Shown here one piece after another: positions 26,919 through 36,247 of a DNA stretch of 64,000 bases. The DNA comes from Microbacterium sp. XT11. Lineage in GTDB: Bacteria > Actinomycetota > Actinomycetes > Actinomycetales > Microbacteriaceae. The stretch spans positions 683,081-747,080 of the forward strand of contig NZ_CP013859.1 in assembly GCF_001513675.1 (NCBI RefSeq), read 5' to 3'. The translations under genes and the position numbers were made by a program. The notes below the pieces were generated by a model. That model was not told the DNA's origin. It saw only the letters and a list, made by a program, of their open reading frames with translations, and made no database searches. How positions within the stretch are numbered: position 1 is the stretch's first letter; each line of letters begins with the position of its first letter.

Positions 26919-27677
26919 TCAGATCTCACGCGCCGCCCACTTCACCATCCGCTCCCACAGCAGCCCGTAGTCCTCCCACTCGTGGAGGTTGCCGCACAGG
27001 TGGTAGACGGGATCGGTCGCATAGGCGATCGAACGCCCCTTGCCCGCGTCACCCACCACCAGGAAAGGATCCTGCCGGCTCGTCGCGATCGTCTCGGACT
27101 CCGGCCGCGGGTGGAGCTGGTTGTACCCGAGGATGATCCGGTCCTGCGGAATCGACAGCCCCTCGAGGATCGGATGCTCGGCGTCGGTGATCTCGATCGT
27201 CGCGCCGTCGGGGTGGTCGATGACGTCGTCCACGCCGCGCTCGATGGTCACGGGAAGCACCTCTTCGATCGGGGAGCCGCCCCACATCCCCTTCCCGTTG
27301 ATGCCCGAGAAGGTCAGCCACCCGCCCGCCATGATGAGTCCGCCCCCGTCGAGCACCCACTGCCGGAACGGCGTGACCATGTTCGGCCCCATCGGCACCA
27401 GGCGGTCCCGGTTGCCGTGGGGGAGCTTGAAGTTCTGGTAGCCGACGTCGGACAGGATGATGACGTCGTACTCGTCGAGTGCTTCCTTCGTGTTCGGGAA
27501 TCGGGTGCGGATGTCGGACGCGGGAAGGTGGGTGAGCTCGACGCCGGGCCGCGGGCCGAGCGCGTCGCGAAGCACCTTCGCCGAGTCGCGATAGTAGGTG
27601 TGCGTGAAGGTGTCGATGCCCTTCGCCGCGATGAGCGTCTCGACCTGGGTGTCTCCGACATAGAGGACGCGGACCAT
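26919..27677 (-). CDS. GATase1-like (ThuA/DUF1355-type) protein
   Basis: 252-residue class-I glutamine-amidotransferase-like fold (putative Pfam GATase1_like group). Seen features are MVRVLYVGDTQVETL at the N-terminus, the DVIILSDVGYQNF strand-loop, GGGLIMAGGWLTFSGINGKG in the place of the nucleophile elbow, and C-terminal KGRSIAYATDPVYHLCG. The elbow lacks the Cys of true amidotransferases (AGGWLTF), so glutaminase activity is unlikely. Such proteins often accompany sugar or amino-acid catabolic operons and their role is unknown. It lies between the binding-protein gene and LacI. Confidence 0.75.
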   Translation of the reverse strand: MVRVLYVGDTQVETLIAAKGIDTFTHTYYRDSAKVLRDALGPRPGVELTHLPASDIRTRFPNTKEALDEYDVIILSDVGYQNFKLPHGNRDRLVPMGPNMVTPFRQWVLDGGGLIMAGGWLTFSGINGKGMWGGSPIEEVLPVTIERGVDDVIDHPDGATIEITDAEHPILEGLSIPQDRIILGYNQLHPRPESETIATSRQDPFLVVGDAGKGRSIAYATDPVYHLCGNLHEWEDYGLLWERMVKWAAREI

Positions 27678-27748
27678 GGTGTTTTCTTCCTATCTCTTCT
27701 GGATTCGAGCTGTGGCGGGGCGATCGCGGTCGACCGCCCCGCCACGGG

Positions 27749-28702
27749 TCACGACGGCTGGTTGAAGCGGAGACCGTCGTTGATGGTGAATTCGTCGATG
27801 GTGTTGGCGGTGAGCCCCCACGCGACGTGGATGTCCTCGTAGATGCCGTCCTCGTCCAAGGCGACCAGCGCCTCCTGCACGAGATCGCGCAACTCGGCGT
27901 TGTCCTTGTTGAAGGCGATCGCGTTGTACCCCTTGCCGTACTCCTCGCTGTCGACGACCTCGAGCCCGGCCGACGCCTCGTCGGTCTTGATCAGGTACAG
28001 CGCCACGCCGGTCTGGTACATCGTCGCGTCGGCGCGACCGGTCTGCACCTGCAGCAGAGCGTTGGCGTTGTCCTGGAAGACGGTGATGTCGATCGGGTCG
28101 GCGCACGACTTGTTCTGCTCCTCGAGCAGTCCGAGGTACACCGAACCCTCCACGGACGACACGCTCAACCCGCACAGCGTGTCGATTCCCTTGATGTCGT
28201 GCGGGTTGCCCTTCGTCGTGACGATCGAGTTCGAATCGGTGGAGTAGTCGACGAAGTCCACGACCTCCTGGCGCGCGGGCGTGTCCCCCCTCCCGGCGAT
28301 GGACATGTCGTAACGCTTGGCTTCGATCGCGGGGAGGATGCCTGCGAACTCCATCGAGCTGAACTCGGCGTCCAGCCCGAGCTTCGCGGCGATCGCGCGG
28401 CCGAGGTCGATGTCGGAGCCGCGCAGGACGTCTCCGTCCTCGAAGAACTCGTATGGCGGCGCGCCCGCCTTCGTGGCGATGTCGAGCGTGCCGTCCGCCA
28501 CGATCTCCGCTGCTCGGGCGGCGAGGTCATCGTCGACGGCGACGTCGAACGCGGTCTTGGCGTCTGCGCCTCCCGTGATCGACGTCACACCGTCTTCCGA
28601 GCCGGTCGTGTCGTCCGTGGGGCCGGTGGAGCAAGCCGAGAGCATCACCGCAGCGATGGTCAGGCCGGCAATGGCGGCGATTCTCGGTACCTGGGTTCTC
28701 AT
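27749..28702 (-). CDS. Polar amino-acid ABC transporter binding lipoprotein
   Basis: 317-residue family-3 solute-binding protein. The signal peptide ends in VMLSAC with the acylated Cys at about 24. The mature domain shows the family pattern GTLDIATKAGAPPYEFFEDG, VLRGSDIDLGRAIAAKLGL and SIAGRGDTPARQEVVDFVDY. It belongs with the ATPase and permease at 29992-31655, but here the oxidase gene stands between them. The 91-bp leader contains a run of 12 G, which could change expression by slippage. The ligand is probably an amino acid or opine-like N-alkyl amino acid, matching the oxidase. Confidence 0.9.
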   Translation of the reverse strand: MRTQVPRIAAIAGLTIAAVMLSACSTGPTDDTTGSEDGVTSITGGADAKTAFDVAVDDDLAARAAEIVADGTLDIATKAGAPPYEFFEDGDVLRGSDIDLGRAIAAKLGLDAEFSSMEFAGILPAIEAKRYDMSIAGRGDTPARQEVVDFVDYSTDSNSIVTTKGNPHDIKGIDTLCGLSVSSVEGSVYLGLLEEQNKSCADPIDITVFQDNANALLQVQTGRADATMYQTGVALYLIKTDEASAGLEVVDSEEYGKGYNAIAFNKDNAELRDLVQEALVALDEDGIYEDIHVAWGLTANTIDEFTINDGLRFNQPS

Positions 28703-28726
28703 GTCGTGCCTTTCTTGTTGGGGTGG

Positions 28727-28776
28727 TCGGTCTCGCTTATTGGGGGGGGGGGGAATCGGTCTCGCTTGTCGGGGGG
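28727..28776. repeat. Poly-G tract flanked by 12-bp direct repeats
   Basis: A run of 12 G (28742-28753) lies between two copies of TCGGTCTCGCTT (28727-28738 and 28756-28767), and a second run of 6 G follows at 28771. The tract falls in the leader of the binding-protein gene. Runs of this length are prone to slipped-strand change, and sequencing error should also be considered. Confidence 0.85.
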
Positions 28777-28793
28777 AATGGTTTTCGCTCGTC

Positions 28794-29987
28794 TCAGCGA
28801 CGCATGCGGCCGAAGTCGGATGGCGACAGCTCCGCATCCCTCGCGAACGGCATCCCGATCTCGATGAGTTCGGGATCCGCGTGCCCGCTCTCCGCGGAGA
28901 TCAGGTCGGCGAGGATCTGCCCGACAGCCGGGGAGTACTTGAACCCATGGCCGGCGAACCCGACCGCACCGACCACGCGACGAGAGTCGGTGGAGTAATC
29001 GATTACGGGTCGGTCACTCGCGCCGAAGCCGTCGAGGAACACGCCCGTCCTCGCGGGTCGGTCGATCACCCCGTTGAGCAGCTTCCGGACGATGTCACGG
29101 GTGTAGTCGACGTCTCGTCCCCGCACATCGCGATCGGCGTGCTCGGCAATCGTCTCGTTGTCGGCGAACACCGGCGGCATGACCTTGACGCTCCACCCGT
29201 CGACGCAGGGGAAACCGGAGTAGTTGAGGTCGCCGGCCGTGCGCAGACACACGGGGAAGCGCTCGGGAGAGAACTGCCTCGGATCGACCGCAGGGAACCA
29301 CGTGCCCGGCAGCCTGCGCGCCATGATCCCGAACCCCAGGGACTTCTGGAACTGCGACGTCCACGCTCCGCTCGTCACGACGACGTAGTCGAACCGCACC
29401 GCATCTTCACCGTCGACGCGGACGTCGACACCGCCGTCGACGGGCGTGACGTCGACGACCGCAGCGTCCTCGCGCAGAGTGGCACCCAGGCGCACGGCCT
29501 GCTGTGCGGCCGCGAGCACCGCTTGTTCCGGGCGCAGGGTGCCGCCCATCAGGTCGAGGATGGCCCTTTCGCCTCCCTCGAGCCGGTGCTGCGGGTATCG
29601 CGCCGCAAGATCGGAGTCGTTCAGCTCGATGATGGGGACTCCCTGCGCCTGTGCCGAGGCGATGGTCTCGTCCATCCACGTGCCGGAGCCGTCGCTGATG
29701 TAGAGGCATCCGTTCTGGATGAACAGCGAGCGCCCGCTCAGCGCCGAGAGCTCCTGCCACAATGCGTGAGACCGGCGCAGCAACGGGATGTAGTCGCCGC
29801 CCTCTCGATACGCCATGCGGTAGATCCGCGTCTCCGCGCCGTGCCCGCCCCTGTCGTGCGGCACGCCGAACCGCTCGAACCCCGTGACGTCATAGCCGCT
29901 GAGAGCCAGTCGCCACATCGCCATGCTTCCCATCGCGCCGACGCCGATAACGGCGACGCGCGGCTTCACGCGGACTTCTTCTGTCAT
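28794..29987 (-). CDS. FAD-dependent amine oxidase (sarcosine / N-methyltryptophan oxidase-like)
   Basis: 397-residue DAO-superfamily flavoprotein. The ADP-binding motif [20 protein letters not shown] is at about 15-34, followed by the family block [15 protein letters not shown] at 46-60 and the C-terminal [11 protein letters not shown] at 343-353 with the flavin-contacting Lys350. Monomeric sarcosine oxidases attach FAD through a Cys in CMYT about 35 residues before that Lys; the matching segment (316-330, [15 protein letters not shown]) has no Cys, so FAD is probably non-covalent. It oxidises an N-methyl or other secondary amine and is encoded within an amino-acid ABC operon, so the importer likely supplies its substrate. 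Confidence 0.85.
   Translation of the reverse strand: MTEEVRVKPRVAVIGVGAMGSMAMWRLALSGYDVTGFERFGVPHDRGGHGAETRIYRMAYREGGDYIPLLRRSHALWQELSALSGRSLFIQNGCLYISDGSGTWMDETIASAQAQGVPIIELNDSDLAARYPQHRLEGGERAILDLMGGTLRPEQAVLAAAQQAVRLGATLREDAAVVDVTPVDGGVDVRVDGEDAVRFDYVVVTSGAWTSQFQKSLGFGIMARRLPGTWFPAVDPRQFSPERFPVCLRTAGDLNYSGFPCVDGWSVKVMPPVFADNETIAEHADRDVRGRDVDYTRDIVRKLLNGVIDRPARTGVFLDGFGASDRPVIDYSTDSRRVVGAVGFAGHGFKYSPAVGQILADLISAESGHADPELIEIGMPFARDAELSPSDFGRMRR
28995..29006. promoter_or_regulatory. Intragenic copy of the GTAATCGATTAC palindrome
   Basis: A perfect 12-bp palindrome inside the oxidase gene (encoding VIDY) is identical to the one in the divergent promoter at 31681. It could be a second LacI operator for looping or roadblock, or a chance product of the codons. 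Confidence 0.45.
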
Positions 29988-29991
29988 GTCC

Positions 29992-30753
29992 TCACTTCAC
30001 TTTCGCCAGAAAGGCCTGTGTGCGGGGGCTGGACGGGTTGTCGAGCACATTCGCCGCCGGCCCCTGCTCGACGATGACCCCGCCGTCCATGAAGAGCACC
30101 CGGTCGGCGACGTGCCTGGCGAAGTTGATCTCGTGCGTGACGACGACCATCGTCATGCCCTCCTTCGCCAGCGAGGCCATCACGTCGAGGACCTCCTGCA
30201 CGAGCTCCGGGTCGAGAGCCGACGTCGGCTCGTCGAACAACATCGCCTGCGGCCCCATGGCCACCGCACGAGCGATGGCGACGCGCTGCTGCTGGCCTCC
30301 GGAGAGCTTTGCGGGGCGCTTGCCCATGTGCGCGGCCAGGCCCACCCGTTCGAGGAACCCTGCCGCGTGCGCATCCGCCTCCGCCCTCGGCATCCCCTTG
30401 ACCAGACGCAACGGCGCCGCAACGTTCTCCAGGGCCGTCATGTGGGCGAACAGATTGAACCGCTGGAACACCATGCCCATGCGCGCCCGCTGCGTCGCGA
30501 GCTGCGCCGGTGTCCGCTCGTACGTCTTGCCGTTGATCGTGACGACCCCGATCCGCTCGTCATCGAGATGGATCTCTCCGGTGTCCGGCTTCTCTAGATA
30601 GTTGAGGCAGCGGAGGAACGTGCTCTTCCCCGAGCCCGACGGGCCGAGCACGGCGACGACCTCGCCTCGCTCGAGCTGGAGTCCGACCCCCTTGAGGACG
30701 GTGTGGTCGCCGTAGCTCTTCCAGATGCCCTCAGCCCGCAGCATCGCATTCAT
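29992..30753 (-). CDS. Polar amino-acid ABC transporter ATP-binding protein (GlnQ type)
   Basis: 253-residue ATPase. Walker [10 protein letters not shown] is at about 37-45, the Q-loop in [18 protein letters not shown], the signature [11 protein letters not shown] at about 149-159, Walker [15 protein letters not shown] and the H-loop in [28 protein letters not shown] is the hallmark of the amino-acid subfamily. The ATG overlaps the permease stop by 4 bp, and an ATG three codons in is possible. It energises the permease encoded just upstream. Confidence 0.93.
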   Translation of the reverse strand: MNAMLRAEGIWKSYGDHTVLKGVGLQLERGEVVAVLGPSGSGKSTFLRCLNYLEKPDTGEIHLDDERIGVVTINGKTYERTPAQLATQRARMGMVFQRFNLFAHMTALENVAAPLRLVKGMPRAEADAHAAGFLERVGLAAHMGKRPAKLSGGQQQRVAIARAVAMGPQAMLFDEPTSALDPELVQEVLDVMASLAKEGMTMVVVTHEINFARHVADRVLFMDGGVIVEQGPAANVLDNPSSPRTQAFLAKVK

Positions 30754-31655
30754 TTGTCGACTCCCCGTCCCAGCGACACCGCTCGTCGCCATCTCCTGGT
30801 GCCGACCGCGCCGGCGCCCTCCCCCGCGAAGCGTCGCTCGAGGTAGCTCTGCCCGATGGTCGCGACGGTGGTCAGCAGCAGGTACCAGACGCACGCGACG
30901 ATCAGCAGGTCGATGATCTGGTAGTTGGTCGCGTAGATGCGCTGGACGCTCGTGAGCAGATCCTGCGCCGCGATCACCGATACCAGCGATGTGGTCTTGA
31001 GCATGCCGATGGCCTGATTCCCCGTCGGCGGCGTGATGACACGGAGCGCCTGCGGCAGCACGACGTGGCGCATCGTCTGCATGGGCGTCATCCCCGACGC
31101 CAGCCCCGCCTCGGTCTGGCCGCGATCGACCGCCTCGATCCCCGCACGGAAGATCTCGCTCATGTACGCGCCCTCGTTGATGCCGAGGCCGAGAAGCGCA
31201 GCGATGAACGGCGTGATCACGGTGTTGGTGTCGACCGCGCCCTCGCCCCACCCGATCGTCGGCATGATCAGGGAGAGGTTGAACCAGAAGATCAACTGCA
31301 CGAGCACCGGCGTGCCCCGGAAGAACCAGATGTAGCCGCGTGCGAGCCACGCGACAGCCGGCGTCCGCGAACGGAGCATCAGCGCCGAGGCGACGCCGAG
31401 CACAAACCCCAGCGCCATCGACAGCACCGTCAGCTGGATGGTCACCCACAGCCCGGAGAGCACGGACGGGGCGAACAGGTATCGCGCCACCGTGGTCCAG
31501 CTGATCGCGCCGGAGAAGAGGACGCCTGCGACGACGAAGACGACGAGGAGCACGAGGACGATCGAGAGGACAATGCGAGTCGTGCGCCCCTGTCGCCTCG
31601 GCCGAAGCGGAGGCGGGGCCGGGACATCGACCGTGGCGGTCACTACTTGTGTCAT
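30750..31655 (-). CDS. Polar amino-acid ABC transporter permease (HisM/GlnP type)
   Basis: 301-residue permease with an N-terminal Pro/Arg tail, a first membrane segment at about 27-50 and the family pattern [35 protein letters not shown] and the EAA-like [20 protein letters not shown]. It is the first gene of the minus-strand operon and begins 25 bp downstream of a perfect GTAATCGATTAC palindrome. Only one permease gene is present, so it probably works as a homodimer. Confidence 0.92.
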   Translation of the reverse strand: MTQVVTATVDVPAPPPLRPRRQGRTTRIVLSIVLVLLVVFVVAGVLFSGAISWTTVARYLFAPSVLSGLWVTIQLTVLSMALGFVLGVASALMLRSRTPAVAWLARGYIWFFRGTPVLVQLIFWFNLSLIMPTIGWGEGAVDTNTVITPFIAALLGLGINEGAYMSEIFRAGIEAVDRGQTEAGLASGMTPMQTMRHVVLPQALRVITPPTGNQAIGMLKTTSLVSVIAAQDLLTSVQRIYATNYQIIDLLIVACVWYLLLTTVATIGQSYLERRFAGEGAGAVGTRRWRRAVSLGRGVDK

Positions 31656-31680
31656 TTGCTAAACTCCCGTATCGGGGCTT

Positions 31681-31692
31681 GTAATCGATTAC
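31681..31692. promoter_or_regulatory. Candidate LacI operator in the divergent promoter of the block
   Basis: A perfect palindrome GTAATCGATTAC with the central CG step typical of LacI-family operators lies between the minus-strand transporter operon and the plus-strand exporter. The LacI gene at 25819-26799 in the same block is the likely binder. Confidence 0.7.
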
Positions 31693-31723
31693 GAGACAGT
31701 ATGCAGGAGAGTCCGCGACGTGA

Positions 31724-32932
31724 GTGTTACAAGTGGGTAAAGAATCTGCGGCCCCGAATCCGCGCCCCGCATTCGCCCTGCTTCTCGGCCTCAGCGCGGG
31801 CCTCGGACCCTTCACGATCGACAGCTACCTTCCAGCGATGCCCGCGATCGGAGAGGACCTCGGCGTCGCGGACGGGCCGATCCAGCTCACGCTCGCCGTG
31901 ACCATGACGGGCTTCGCGATCGGTCAGCTCGTCATCGGGCCGTGGAGCGACCGGGTCGGGCGACGGATGCCGCTCCTCGTCGGGCTCGGCCTGCTGATCT
32001 GCGCCAGCGTCACGAGCATGCTCGCGAGCGACATCGGCGTTCTGCTGGCGGCGCGGATGCTGCAGGGCATCGGCGCTTCCTCTGCAGCGGTCATCGCCGT
32101 GGCCACCGCACGCGACGCGTTCAGCGGCAGGGCCCTTCCGGCCGCCCTGAGCGGGATCGCGATCGTGCAGTCCCTCGCACCGCTGGTCGCACCGGTCCTC
32201 GGATCTCTGCAGCTGATGGTGGTCGGCTGGCGCGGGATCTTCGGGCTCCTCAGCCTCTACGCTCTCGTCGTGCTGGCTCTGGTCGTGCCGCGTCTGCCTC
32301 AGAACGAGGCGAGCGCGCGCAGTTCCGACGGCGTGCTCGTCCGCTACCGACGCCTGCTCGCCGACCGGACCTTCGCAGTACTCCTCCTCCTGGCCGGATT
32401 GAGGTTCACGGCGCTGTTCACCTTCCTCCAGTGGAGCCCCTTCCTCCTTCAACGGGAGCGTGGCCTGTCGCCCCAGGAGTTCGGGATCGCTTTCGCGGTG
32501 GTCACCCTCGGGATGATGGTGGGGCTTCAGATCTCACCGCGCGCGATCCGCCGCGGCGTCTCCGCCGCCCGGCTCCTGTGGAGCTCGTACCTGATCCTGC
32601 TGGCCAGTGCGTGCCTCATCGCCCTCCCGGTCGCCGGCGGCCTGTGGATCGTCGTCGCCGGTGTCGTGCTCCTGCTGGGGTGCGGGCTGGGACTGCCCAC
32701 GATCCAGATCCTCGCGCTCGCCCCGCACAAACGGGACGCCGCGACGGTTGCCGGCCTCATCGGAGCGTCGGGTTTCGGAACCGCGTCTCTGCTCGCACCT
32801 GCGCTGAGCGTCGTGCCGGAGATCGTCGGACGTTACGACCTCTCGCTCGCGCTCGTCGTGACCGGCGTGGCTGTTCTCAGTGCGGTCATCAGCATCCGGC
32901 CGCTGGCGTCCATGGGAGACCGGCTGAGCTGA
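31724..32932 (+). CDS. MFS exporter (Bcr/CflA type)
   Basis: 402-residue 12-segment major facilitator of the DHA1 Bcr/CflA drug-exporter group. The first segment has [19 protein letters not shown] and the loop 2-3 motif [14 protein letters not shown]; motif C is in [17 protein letters not shown]. The GTG start is uncertain: AGGAGA lies 13 bp ahead, and a second GTG follows three codons later. It diverges from the amino-acid transporter operon and shares its palindromic operator, suggesting export of a product or toxic analogue. Its 3' end abuts the hisC 3' end with 6 bp between, at the right boundary of the inserted block. Confidence 0.88.
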   Translation: MLQVGKESAAPNPRPAFALLLGLSAGLGPFTIDSYLPAMPAIGEDLGVADGPIQLTLAVTMTGFAIGQLVIGPWSDRVGRRMPLLVGLGLLICASVTSMLASDIGVLLAARMLQGIGASSAAVIAVATARDAFSGRALPAALSGIAIVQSLAPLVAPVLGSLQLMVVGWRGIFGLLSLYALVVLALVVPRLPQNEASARSSDGVLVRYRRLLADRTFAVLLLLAGLRFTALFTFLQWSPFLLQRERGLSPQEFGIAFAVVTLGMMVGLQISPRAIRRGVSAARLLWSSYLILLASACLIALPVAGGLWIVVAGVVLLLGCGLGLPTIQILALAPHKRDAATVAGLIGASGFGTASLLAPALSVVPEIVGRYDLSLALVVTGVAVLSAVISIRPLASMGDRLS

Positions 32933-32937
32933 CCCGT

Positions 32938-32978
32938 GTCAGCGCAGGCTTGCGGCGACCTCGAGCACGCGCGCGATC
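32938..32978. repeat. Right direct repeat: 3' end of hisC
   Basis: This is the functional copy of the 41-bp repeat and includes the hisC stop codon and last 13 codons. The other copy is at 25738. Insertion at a gene's 3' end with the end restored is the usual geometry of site-specific integrating elements. Confidence 0.85.
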
Positions 32979-34012
32979 GACGCCTCCTCGCCGACGGAGA
33001 TGCGGATGCCGTCGCCCGAGAACGGCCGCACCACGAGGTCGTTCGCGAGGAAGGTCGCGGCCGCGGCATCCGTCTGCTCGCCCGTCGGCAGCCAGACGAA
33101 GTTGCCCTGCGCATCAGGCACGTCCCACCCCTGGGAGCGCAGGCCCTCGACGAGCCTCGCGCGGCGCTCCACGATCACGGCGACGCGGTCGAGCAGCTCC
33201 GCCTCGGCATCGAGGCTGGCGATGGCCGCGTTCTCGGCAGCCGACGTCACCGACAGCGGGATGCCGGTCGTGCGGGCGGCATCGAGCACCTTCTCGTTGC
33301 CGATCGCGTAGCCGACGCGCAGGCCCGCCAATCCGTAGGCCTTCGAGAACGTGCGCAGGACGACCACGTTCGGGTGCCGCTCGAAGATGCGCTCCGCCAG
33401 GCCGTCGACCGCTCCCGGCGCCGTCACGAACTCCGCGTACGCCTCGTCGAGGATCACGAGCACGTCGGCCGGGACGCGCGAGATGAACGCGGCGAACTCC
33501 TCGCTCGTGACGATCGGACCTGTGGGGTTGTTCGGCGTGCAGACGATGATCGCGCGCGTGCGGTCGGTCACGGCATCCGCCATCGCGTCGAGGTCGTGAC
33601 GGGAGTCGGCGGTGAGCGGCACCTGCACACCCGTGGCCCCGGCGACGAGCGGCAGGCTCGGGTAGGCCTCGAAGGAGCGCCAGGCGTAGACGACCTCGTC
33701 GCCGACCGACGCCGTGGCGAGGATCAGCTGGTGCAGGATCGACACGCTGCCCGCCGCCACATGCACCTCGTCGGCGGTGACGCCGTACCGTGCGCCGAGG
33801 CGCTCGCGCAGACGGCCGGCCGTGGCATCGGGATACCGGTTGACGGGCGTGATGCGCTGCAGTGCGGCCTCGACCGACGGGAGCGGTTCGAACGGGTTCT
33901 CGTTGCTGGAGAGCTTGAACGCGTCGGGTCCGGCCTGTTTGCCCTGCCGGTACGGAGCCAGGGCGGCGATGGCTGGGCGGATGCGCGGCAGGATGGGGTC
34001 GGTCACGGACAT
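32939..34012 (-). CDS. hisC: Histidinol-phosphate / aromatic aminotransferase
   Basis: 357-residue class I/II PLP aminotransferase of the HisC group. The start motif [18 protein letters not shown] marks the substrate-binding strand; NNPTG is at about 161, DEAYAEF at about 189, and the Schiff-base lysine is Lys224 in [15 protein letters not shown]. The C-terminal phosphate/carboxylate Arg lies in [15 protein letters not shown]. It is not in a his operon here, so it may act on phenylpyruvate or imidazole-acetol phosphate. Its 3' end was the target of the insertion described at 25738-32978 and remains intact. Confidence 0.92.
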   Translation of the reverse strand: MSVTDPILPRIRPAIAALAPYRQGKQAGPDAFKLSSNENPFEPLPSVEAALQRITPVNRYPDATAGRLRERLGARYGVTADEVHVAAGSVSILHQLILATASVGDEVVYAWRSFEAYPSLPLVAGATGVQVPLTADSRHDLDAMADAVTDRTRAIIVCTPNNPTGPIVTSEEFAAFISRVPADVLVILDEAYAEFVTAPGAVDGLAERIFERHPNVVVLRTFSKAYGLAGLRVGYAIGNEKVLDAARTTGIPLSVTSAAENAAIASLDAEAELLDRVAVIVERRARLVEGLRSQGWDVPDAQGNFVWLPTGEQTDAAAATFLANDLVVRPFSGDGIRISVGEEASIARVLEVAASLR

Positions 34013-34082
34013 GAGTCTACGAGTCGGCGGCTCGCGGGCGCCCGCTGACAACGCGGCGCGGGCGTGTGAGACTGGACGGACT

Positions 34083-34484
34083 ATGCGATTCATCATCCGC
34101 GTCGTCGTGAACGCCTTCGCCATCTGGGTCGTGACCCTGATCCCAGCCCTGCAGGTGACGATCAAGCCGTTCGCGCCGGGCGAGACCCTGCAGCTCGTGC
34201 TGACCCTGCTCGCCGTCGCGGCGATCTTCGCGCTGGTGAACACGATCATCGGCACGGTCGTGAAGATCCTCGCGTTCCCGCTGTACATCCTCACCTTCGG
34301 CCTCATCGGCTTCGTGATCAACGGCTTCCTGCTGTGGCTGACCGCGTGGATCACCGGCGGCTTCGGCTGGGGCCTCACCGTCGGCCACTTCTGGTGGGGC
34401 GTGCTCGCGGCACTGATCATCTCGATCATCAACGGGATCTTCGGCTTCATCCTGCGCCCCCAGAGCAAGCGCCCCCGCGTCTGA
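34083..34484 (+). CDS. Phage-holin-family membrane protein (PF04020 type)
   Basis: 133-residue protein with four membrane segments: [55 protein letters not shown] and [19 protein letters not shown]. It matches the chromosomal Phage_holin_4_2 family, which is not part of a prophage and has no known function. The ATG begins 70 bp from the divergent hisC start. Directly downstream is a short tandem-repeat stretch. Confidence 0.85.
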   Translation: MRFIIRVVVNAFAIWVVTLIPALQVTIKPFAPGETLQLVLTLLAVAAIFALVNTIIGTVVKILAFPLYILTFGLIGFVINGFLLWLTAWITGGFGWGLTVGHFWWGVLAALIISIINGIFGFILRPQSKRPRV

Positions 34485-34506
34485 CAGGGCGGCCCGCGAC
34501 CGAAGC

Positions 34507-34573
34507 GCACGCCCGGACCGGATCGCGCACCCGGACCGGAGCACGCACGCCCGGACCGGAGCACGCACGCCCG
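34507..34573. repeat. About 20-bp tandem repeat after the holin-like gene
   Basis: Three or so copies of a 20-bp unit, GCACGCCCGGACCGGAGCAC with small changes, fill the gap between the convergent genes ending at 34484 and 34575. They do not form a clear stem-loop terminator. Confidence 0.75.
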
Positions 34574-34574
34574 C

Positions 34575-35852
34575 TCACTCCGTGCGCTCCGCGTGGTACT
34601 CGGTGCGCTCGATCGAGACCGCCTGACCGAAGTCGTCCCAGAACCGATCCAAGGCCTCGACACGCGGATCACCCGAGGCGTCGACCTCCTTCGCGAGGTC
34701 GAGATAGGAGTCCATGAGGTGGGGATCCCACGGGTCGGTGGGGCCGAACACCGTGTCGTCGGTGCGCGTGGCGACGAAGCTGTCGGGCGACCCCGACGCC
34801 GCCGGAGTGCCTCCGTCGGAGAGCCGGTACACGGGGTCATCGGTGTGCGCGAGCCGCACGAGCGTCTGGTCGTCGGGCGCCATGTCGACCACCGGACTCC
34901 CGACGCTCACCTGCAACGCGACCTCGTATCCGCTCTGATGTGAGAGATAGGCCGCGATCATCCCTGCCTGGGAGTGGGCGACGACGTCCACCTCGTCACC
35001 CGGCTGCGCACCGGCATCCGCGAGAGCCTCGAGCGTCGCCTGATACGACGCCGAACGCTCTCCCGTGTACAGCTGAAGGTTCGAGCGCATGTCCCACGGC
35101 TCGCTGCCACCCATCAGCGGGCTCTGCGTGCCCGCGATGTAGGCGATGAACTTCTTCGTCCCGTCGGGCATCGTGAGCTTCTCGACCGCCACCTGCGCGC
35201 CGGCGCGTGAATCGGGCATGCGTGAGAGCGCATCATGCAGGCTCGCGGGCGCGCTGCGCGGGTGCGAGGTCGACACCGCGGATACTGCGACGGGGTCGGC
35301 GGCACCGCGCAACCGCATCCACGGCCACACGGTCCCACGCCCGCTCTGCGAACCGATCGTCGACACGGCGCCGAACAACGGGGCGAGCACCCCGAACCAG
35401 TCCCCCTGCTGCGAGAACCCGTCGAATCGGTGCTCCTTCCAGCCCGCCACGAGCATGCTCGCCATATCGGGGATGCGCGGGTCGGATGCCGCGAGCTGCT
35501 CCAGACGCAGGCGGGCTTCGTCGGCCGCCGCCTCGTCACGCAGCGCGAGGGCGTCGACCTGGATCTGCAGCTCGACATACTCGAAGACGTCGGCCATGAG
35601 CCGCGTCCCCCGCACGGCGTTCTCGCACTCGTCGCGCAGCTGCGCCATGCTCTCTCCGCTCGTCCACAGCGCGCGTGCGTCGACGGCCTCGGCGAATCCG
35701 TCGGTCTGCACGATGAGGGCATGCGCGCGCACGATCGATCCGTGCGCATCGGCGAAGCCTCCGGCGACCGCGTCGATGCGCGTCGCGGTGTCGCGCAGGG
35801 CCTCGGGGTCGACGCTGATCGCGCCTCCGTGATCGATGTCGAGCCCGCTCAT
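34575..35852 (-). CDS. Alpha/beta-hydrolase (lipase-like) protein with WXG100-like N-terminus
   Basis: 425-residue protein without a classical signal peptide. Residues 1-140 are predicted all-helical ([39 protein letters not shown]), like the N-terminal part of ESX/LXG-type secreted effectors. The C-terminal half has [16 protein letters not shown] at about 293-308, a nucleophile elbow with Ser in a AHSQAG variant of GxSxG. It overlaps the upstream 86-residue helical gene by 4 bp, as effectors often do with a WXG100-type partner. Lipase or PGAP1-like activity is inferred only. I see no secretion-system gene in the window. Confidence 0.7.
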   Translation of the reverse strand: MSGLDIDHGGAISVDPEALRDTATRIDAVAGGFADAHGSIVRAHALIVQTDGFAEAVDARALWTSGESMAQLRDECENAVRGTRLMADVFEYVELQIQVDALALRDEAAADEARLRLEQLAASDPRIPDMASMLVAGWKEHRFDGFSQQGDWFGVLAPLFGAVSTIGSQSGRGTVWPWMRLRGAADPVAVSAVSTSHPRSAPASLHDALSRMPDSRAGAQVAVEKLTMPDGTKKFIAYIAGTQSPLMGGSEPWDMRSNLQLYTGERSASYQATLEALADAGAQPGDEVDVVAHSQAGMIAAYLSHQSGYEVALQVSVGSPVVDMAPDDQTLVRLAHTDDPVYRLSDGGTPAASGSPDSFVATRTDDTVFGPTDPWDPHLMDSYLDLAKEVDASGDPRVEALDRFWDDFGQAVSIERTEYHAERTE

Positions 35853-36109
35853 GACGCCGCGCTCTCGATCTCCGCCTGGCGCGCGGCGAGCAGTCCTGCC
35901 TGCTCACCGGCGCGCTGATGGATGTCGACGAGCTTCTCGTTCAGCGCCCGCACGCCGTCCGACTCCCACGCGGTGTCGGCGGTGAGTCCGGTGAGCGCGG
36001 CGGACGCGGAGTCGACGGCCGCGAGCGCAGAGATCACCTCCTGGCTTGCCTGCGCCCATGCCCAGGCGGCGTCAGCGGTGGAGACGAGTGCGTGAGTGAA
36101 GGAGTGCAT
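35849..36109 (-). CDS. Small helical protein, WXG100/ESX-like
   Basis: 86-residue protein predicted as two helices separated by TAWESDGVRALNEKL at about 48-62. The turn resembles the Trp-x-Gly hairpin of WXG100 proteins, with W-E-S-D-G in place of W-x-G. It precedes and overlaps the hydrolase gene by ATGA, so the two are translated together. The start is the ATG of MHSFTHALV, next to GGAGT on the opposite strand side rather than a strong ribosome-binding site. Longer in-frame sequence upstream is unlikely to be coding. A role as secretion partner or chaperone of the hydrolase is a hypothesis. Confidence 0.65.
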   Translation of the reverse strand: MHSFTHALVSTADAAWAWAQASQEVISALAAVDSASAALTGLTADTAWESDGVRALNEKLVDIHQRAGEQAGLLAARQAEIESAAS

Positions 36110-36247
36110 GCGCCAAGCATCCGCCTGTCGCACGGGGTGCCATGGACGAATCCGGCGCTCGCTCCGGCGGCTGTGAAGAGATCGCAGCCCGTCGCGATTG
36201 TGCAGGAAAGGACTGCGCGATCGGGCGTCGACCTGCACAATGGAACG

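Noticed and set aside
25819..32932. Classical integrative element or transposon
   Set aside because: No integrase, transposase or relaxase is present between the direct repeats, so I report only a repeat-flanked block.
34083..34484. Holin-family gene as evidence of a prophage
   Set aside because: This family is a common chromosomal membrane protein in actinobacteria, and no lysin, tail or integrase gene is nearby.
34507..34573. 20-bp repeats as a CRISPR array or attachment site
   Set aside because: The copies are directly adjacent with no spacers, and nothing mobile is associated.
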